From Syntrophaceae bacterium (lineage in GTDB: Bacteria > Desulfobacterota > Syntrophia > Syntrophales > Smithellaceae): DNA of 6,708 nucleotides. The stretch covers positions 1 through 6,708 of the forward strand of contig DNYQ01000302.1 of NCBI GenBank assembly GCA_003506745.1. Direction: 5' to 3'. The notes under the pieces are model-generated. The model saw only the letters and a list, made by a program, of their open reading frames with translations. It made no database searches and was not told the DNA's origin. This document shows, piece after piece, positions 5,739 through 6,708 of this stretch. Numbering within the stretch: position 1 is the first letter of the stretch; every line of letters starts with the position of its first letter. The position numbers were made by a program, and so were the translations under genes.

Positions 5739-5758
5739 GTGTCCCCTTTGTGTCCCCT
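5739..5758 (+). repeat. Right copy of the 20-base island end repeat
   Basis: Identical to 47-66 in sequence and orientation, again with two GTGTCCCC units (5739-5746 and 5750-5757). It lies about 130 bases inside the att core, a usual distance for arm-type sites. Not coding here, so the exact match to a stretch inside the int gene points to selection for protein binding. Confidence 0.6.
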
Positions 5759-5759
5759 T

Positions 5760-5781
5760 TTTCAGCAGCGCCCTGCTGAAA
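5760..5781. repeat. Hairpin next to the right end repeat
   Basis: TTTCAGCAG (5760-5768) pairs perfectly with CTGCTGAAA (5773-5781) around a CGCC loop. No T-run follows on either strand, so a terminator is unlikely. Its position next to the putative arm site suggests an accessory protein site. Confidence 0.4.
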
Positions 5782-5884
5782 CCAGCGTCGTTGGGCACAT
5801 GCTGCACACCCTGCACAGCCGGGATGCGACGGGAGATGCTCTTTGTTTTTAGGTTGTTACATTCAATTCTTGACAGCCCCGGGT

Positions 5885-5934
5885 CTTGAATGGGGTTCAA
5901 GGGGCCGGAGGTTCAAATCCTCTCATCCCGACCA
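5885..5934 (+). tRNA. 3' half of tRNA-Pro (anticodon GGG): island attachment site attR
   Basis: The bases fold as the 3' portion of a proline tRNA. The anticodon stem is CTTGA/TCAAG (5885-5889, 5897-5901) with loop ATGGGGT: U33, anticodon GGG at 5892-5894, and G37 as tRNA-Pro has. Then come a 5-base variable loop, T arm GGAGG-TTCAAAT-CCTCT (5907-5923), acceptor 3' strand CATCCCG, discriminator A, and encoded CCA (5932-5934). No D arm or adjoining 5' acceptor strand precedes it, so this is a fragment. The anticodon arm is also a natural integrase core site: inverted core repeats around a 7-base overlap. The break at the anticodon arm and the recombinases at the other end make this attR. The functional tRNA should be rebuilt at attL, left of the window. 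Confidence 0.75.
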
Positions 5935-5947
5935 CGATGCGACAATG

Positions 5948-5979
5948 AAAACGGCAGGCGACCACCTGCCGTTTTTTTT
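5948..5979 (+). terminator. Rho-independent terminator of the tRNA-Pro locus
   Basis: AAAACGGCAGG (5948-5958) pairs with CCTGCCGTTTT (5965-5975) around a 6-base loop, followed by an unbroken run of eight T (5972-5979). It lies 13 bases after the CCA end of the tRNA. Its second half matches the left edge of the window. Confidence 0.9.
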
Positions 5980-6045
5980 GCGTCCTGCGCGGATTGTTAT
6001 TATGCACGATTTGTCATAAAAGAACGCAAACGCCGTGAGGACCCC

Positions 6046-6444
6046 ATGAGCGAAACCATTCCCACCATCCGTCTCCATCTCTGGCTGGACACCGAGGACG
6101 GCGTGTTCTTCGGCTCGGGCCGGGCCCAGCTCCTGGAGGAGATCGAGCGCCACGGCTCGCTCAAGAGCGCGGCCGAGGCCATGGGCATCTCCTACCGGGC
6201 CGCCTGGGGCAAACTCAAGCAGACCGAGACCGTGCTCGGCGTGCGCCTAGTGCAGACCCGGGGCAGCAACAAGTCCGGCTTCGAACTCACCGAGGACGGC
6301 CGGATGCTCAAGGACCTCTTCCGCCGCTGGTTCGACGCCGTGGAGGCCGCGGCCCTGGAAAAGGCCCGGGACATCTTCCCCTGGCCAGCCCAGGCCTTCC
6401 GCGACCGCAAGGCCGGCTCGGAAGGCGCGGGCGGCTCGGCCTGA
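6046..6444 (+). CDS. ModE-type winged-helix regulator without molybdate-binding domain
   Basis: A 132-residue protein matching the N-terminal DNA-binding domain of ModE, the molybdate-responsive regulator. The typical features appear in order: RLHLWLDTEDGVFFGSGRAQLLEEIERHGSLKSAAEAMGISYRAAWGKLKQTETVLGVRLVQTRGSNKSGFELTEDG would be the family core, here residues about 9-85. The HTH covers about 38-65 (SLKSAAEAMGISYRAAWGKL is its centre). Full ModE is about 260 residues with two C-terminal TOBE/MOP molybdate-binding domains; here only about 45 further residues follow, so it cannot sense molybdate by that route. Stand-alone ModE-N proteins are known in sulfate reducers. The ATG at 6046 follows GAGG (6037-6040) at 5 bases; a longer frame upstream would run through the tRNA terminator. 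GC-rich host codon use. Chromosomal gene flanking the insertion; target genes unknown. Confidence 0.85.
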   Translation: MSETIPTIRLHLWLDTEDGVFFGSGRAQLLEEIERHGSLKSAAEAMGISYRAAWGKLKQTETVLGVRLVQTRGSNKSGFELTEDGRMLKDLFRRWFDAVEAAALEKARDIFPWPAQAFRDRKAGSEGAGGSA

Positions 6445-6465
6445 ACCCAACCCGTCCCTTTCCCC

Positions 6466-6502
6466 TTTGCACAGTCTCCTTCTTGGGGTAGACTGGTGCA
6501 AA
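6466..6502. promoter_or_regulatory. Inverted repeat spanning a putative promoter
   Basis: TTTGCACAGTCT (6466-6477) is repeated in inverse as AGACT-G-GTGCAAA (6490-6502), 12 paired bases with one extra G. Within it, TTGCAC (6467-6472) and TAGACT (6489-6494), 16 bases apart, make a reasonable sigma-70 promoter for the gene at 6528. The repeat would place a dimeric regulator over both promoter boxes. No T-run follows, so it is not a terminator of the upstream gene. Confidence 0.45.
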
Positions 6503-6527
6503 ACCCCAACATCATGGGAGGAACGGC

Positions 6528-6708
6528 ATGAAACGGATTTTCGGCATCATCGTCCTGGCGGCCGTCCTGGCCCTGTGCGCCTCCGCAGCCCTGGCCGAGG
6601 GCTTCCCCAATCTGCTGGGCACCTGGAAAATGGACGCCACCGAGGCATTCAACAAGGAAACCAGCACGAGCAGCTTCGGCGAAACCAACTATTTCACGGG
6701 CTTCGTCT
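6528..6708 (+). CDS. Exported periplasmic protein, 5' part only
   Basis: The first 60 codons of a gene that continues past the window. The ATG at 6528 follows GGGAGGA (6516-6522) with a 5-base spacer. The chain opens with a classical Sec signal peptide: basic MKRIF, a hydrophobic core (GIIVLAAVLALCASAALA) and a signal peptidase I site ALA-EG after residue 23. The mature start, EGFPNLLGTWKMDATEAFNKE, has the NLLGTW motif seen at the beginning of lipocalin-like or other small beta-barrel periplasmic proteins; that is a weak resemblance. GC-rich host codon use. Probably its own transcript, from the promoter at 6467-6494. Confidence 0.85.
   Translation, partial: MKRIFGIIVLAAVLALCASAALAEGFPNLLGTWKMDATEAFNKETSTSSFGETNYFTGFV

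Larger units (their letters stand above)
5566..5884. other. Right arm of the island (attR side), no gene
   Basis: About 320 bases without a convincing gene. It contains the leader of the 5410-5565 small ORF (inverted repeat 5581-5616), a TATAAT hexamer on the plus strand (5657-5662) inside the imperfect palindrome GCATA..TATGC (5655-5671), the right end repeat (5739-5758), a 9-base hairpin (5760-5781), and the non-tRNA DNA running up to the att core. This density of sites fits the protein-binding arm of an att region. Confidence 0.5.

Noticed and set aside
5694..5900. A 68-codon minus-strand open frame across the att arm.
   Set aside because: Part of it is just the end repeat translated (KGTQRGH), it crosses the hairpin and enters the tRNA anticodon arm, and it has no ribosome site or domain.
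5820..5934. CGGGATG at 5820-5826 can pair exactly with the acceptor 3' strand CATCCCG (5924-5930), as if a whole tRNA with an insertion were present.
   Set aside because: The 58 bases between it and the anticodon arm are far too many and show no proper D arm or D loop. The 7-base match is more simply chance, and the att interpretation explains the break.
1..6708. CRISPR arrays, insertion sequence ends or transposases.
   Set aside because: No regularly spaced repeats and no transposase-like translation were seen on either strand.

Overview
The window looks like the integrase end and the whole short interior of a small mobile island inserted in a proline tRNA gene of a GC-rich, probably Desulfovibrio-like, sulfate-reducer-type proteobacterium. 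The taxon is inferred from the GC-rich flanking genes, their style (a stand-alone ModE-type winged helix and an exported protein) and the tRNA sequence; it is not proven.

Boundaries: positions 5885-5934 read as the 3' half of a tRNA-Pro with anticodon GGG (anticodon stem-loop, variable loop, T arm, acceptor 3' strand, CCA), with no D arm or 5' half in front of it. This is what attR looks like when a tyrosine integrase crosses over in the anticodon loop. The tRNA's own terminator follows at 5948-5979. The first 20 bases of the window look like the second half of a near-identical terminator, so attL and the rebuilt full tRNA probably lie just left of position 1. A 20-base direct repeat (47-66 and 5739-5758), made of two GTGTCCCC units, sits near both ends and is the best candidate for integrase arm-type binding sites. 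The implied element is about 5.9 kb.

Layout: 6-1397 (minus) is an xis-int operon, a MerR/AlpA-like excisionase translationally close to a 393-residue tyrosine recombinase. A gap at 1398-1708 holds two strong GC hairpins. A second, unrelated tyrosine recombinase (Integrase_1 type) lies at 1709-2671 (minus). Positions 2672-3428 have no secure gene but are rich in hairpins, with a rho-independent terminator on the minus strand and a 37-base near-perfect hairpin. Cargo follows on the plus strand: a small lipoprotein (3429-3806), then a strikingly AT-rich block with an unrecognised 123-residue protein (3998-4369) and a 259-residue lipoprotein (4530-5309). A 51-residue Trp-rich small ORF with a strong ribosome site (5410-5565, minus) lies near the right end, with a leader that could fold over its own Shine-Dalgarno.

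Right of the att site is ordinary chromosome: a ModE N-domain-type regulator (6046-6444) and the start of an exported protein (6528 onward) whose putative promoter is spanned by a 12-base inverted repeat.

The recombinases and excisionase account for mobility. The two lipoproteins, the orphan 123-residue protein and the small ORF are the payload, and I do not recognise a known function for any of them. No replication, capsid or conjugation genes are visible, so the island would need help to move between cells.
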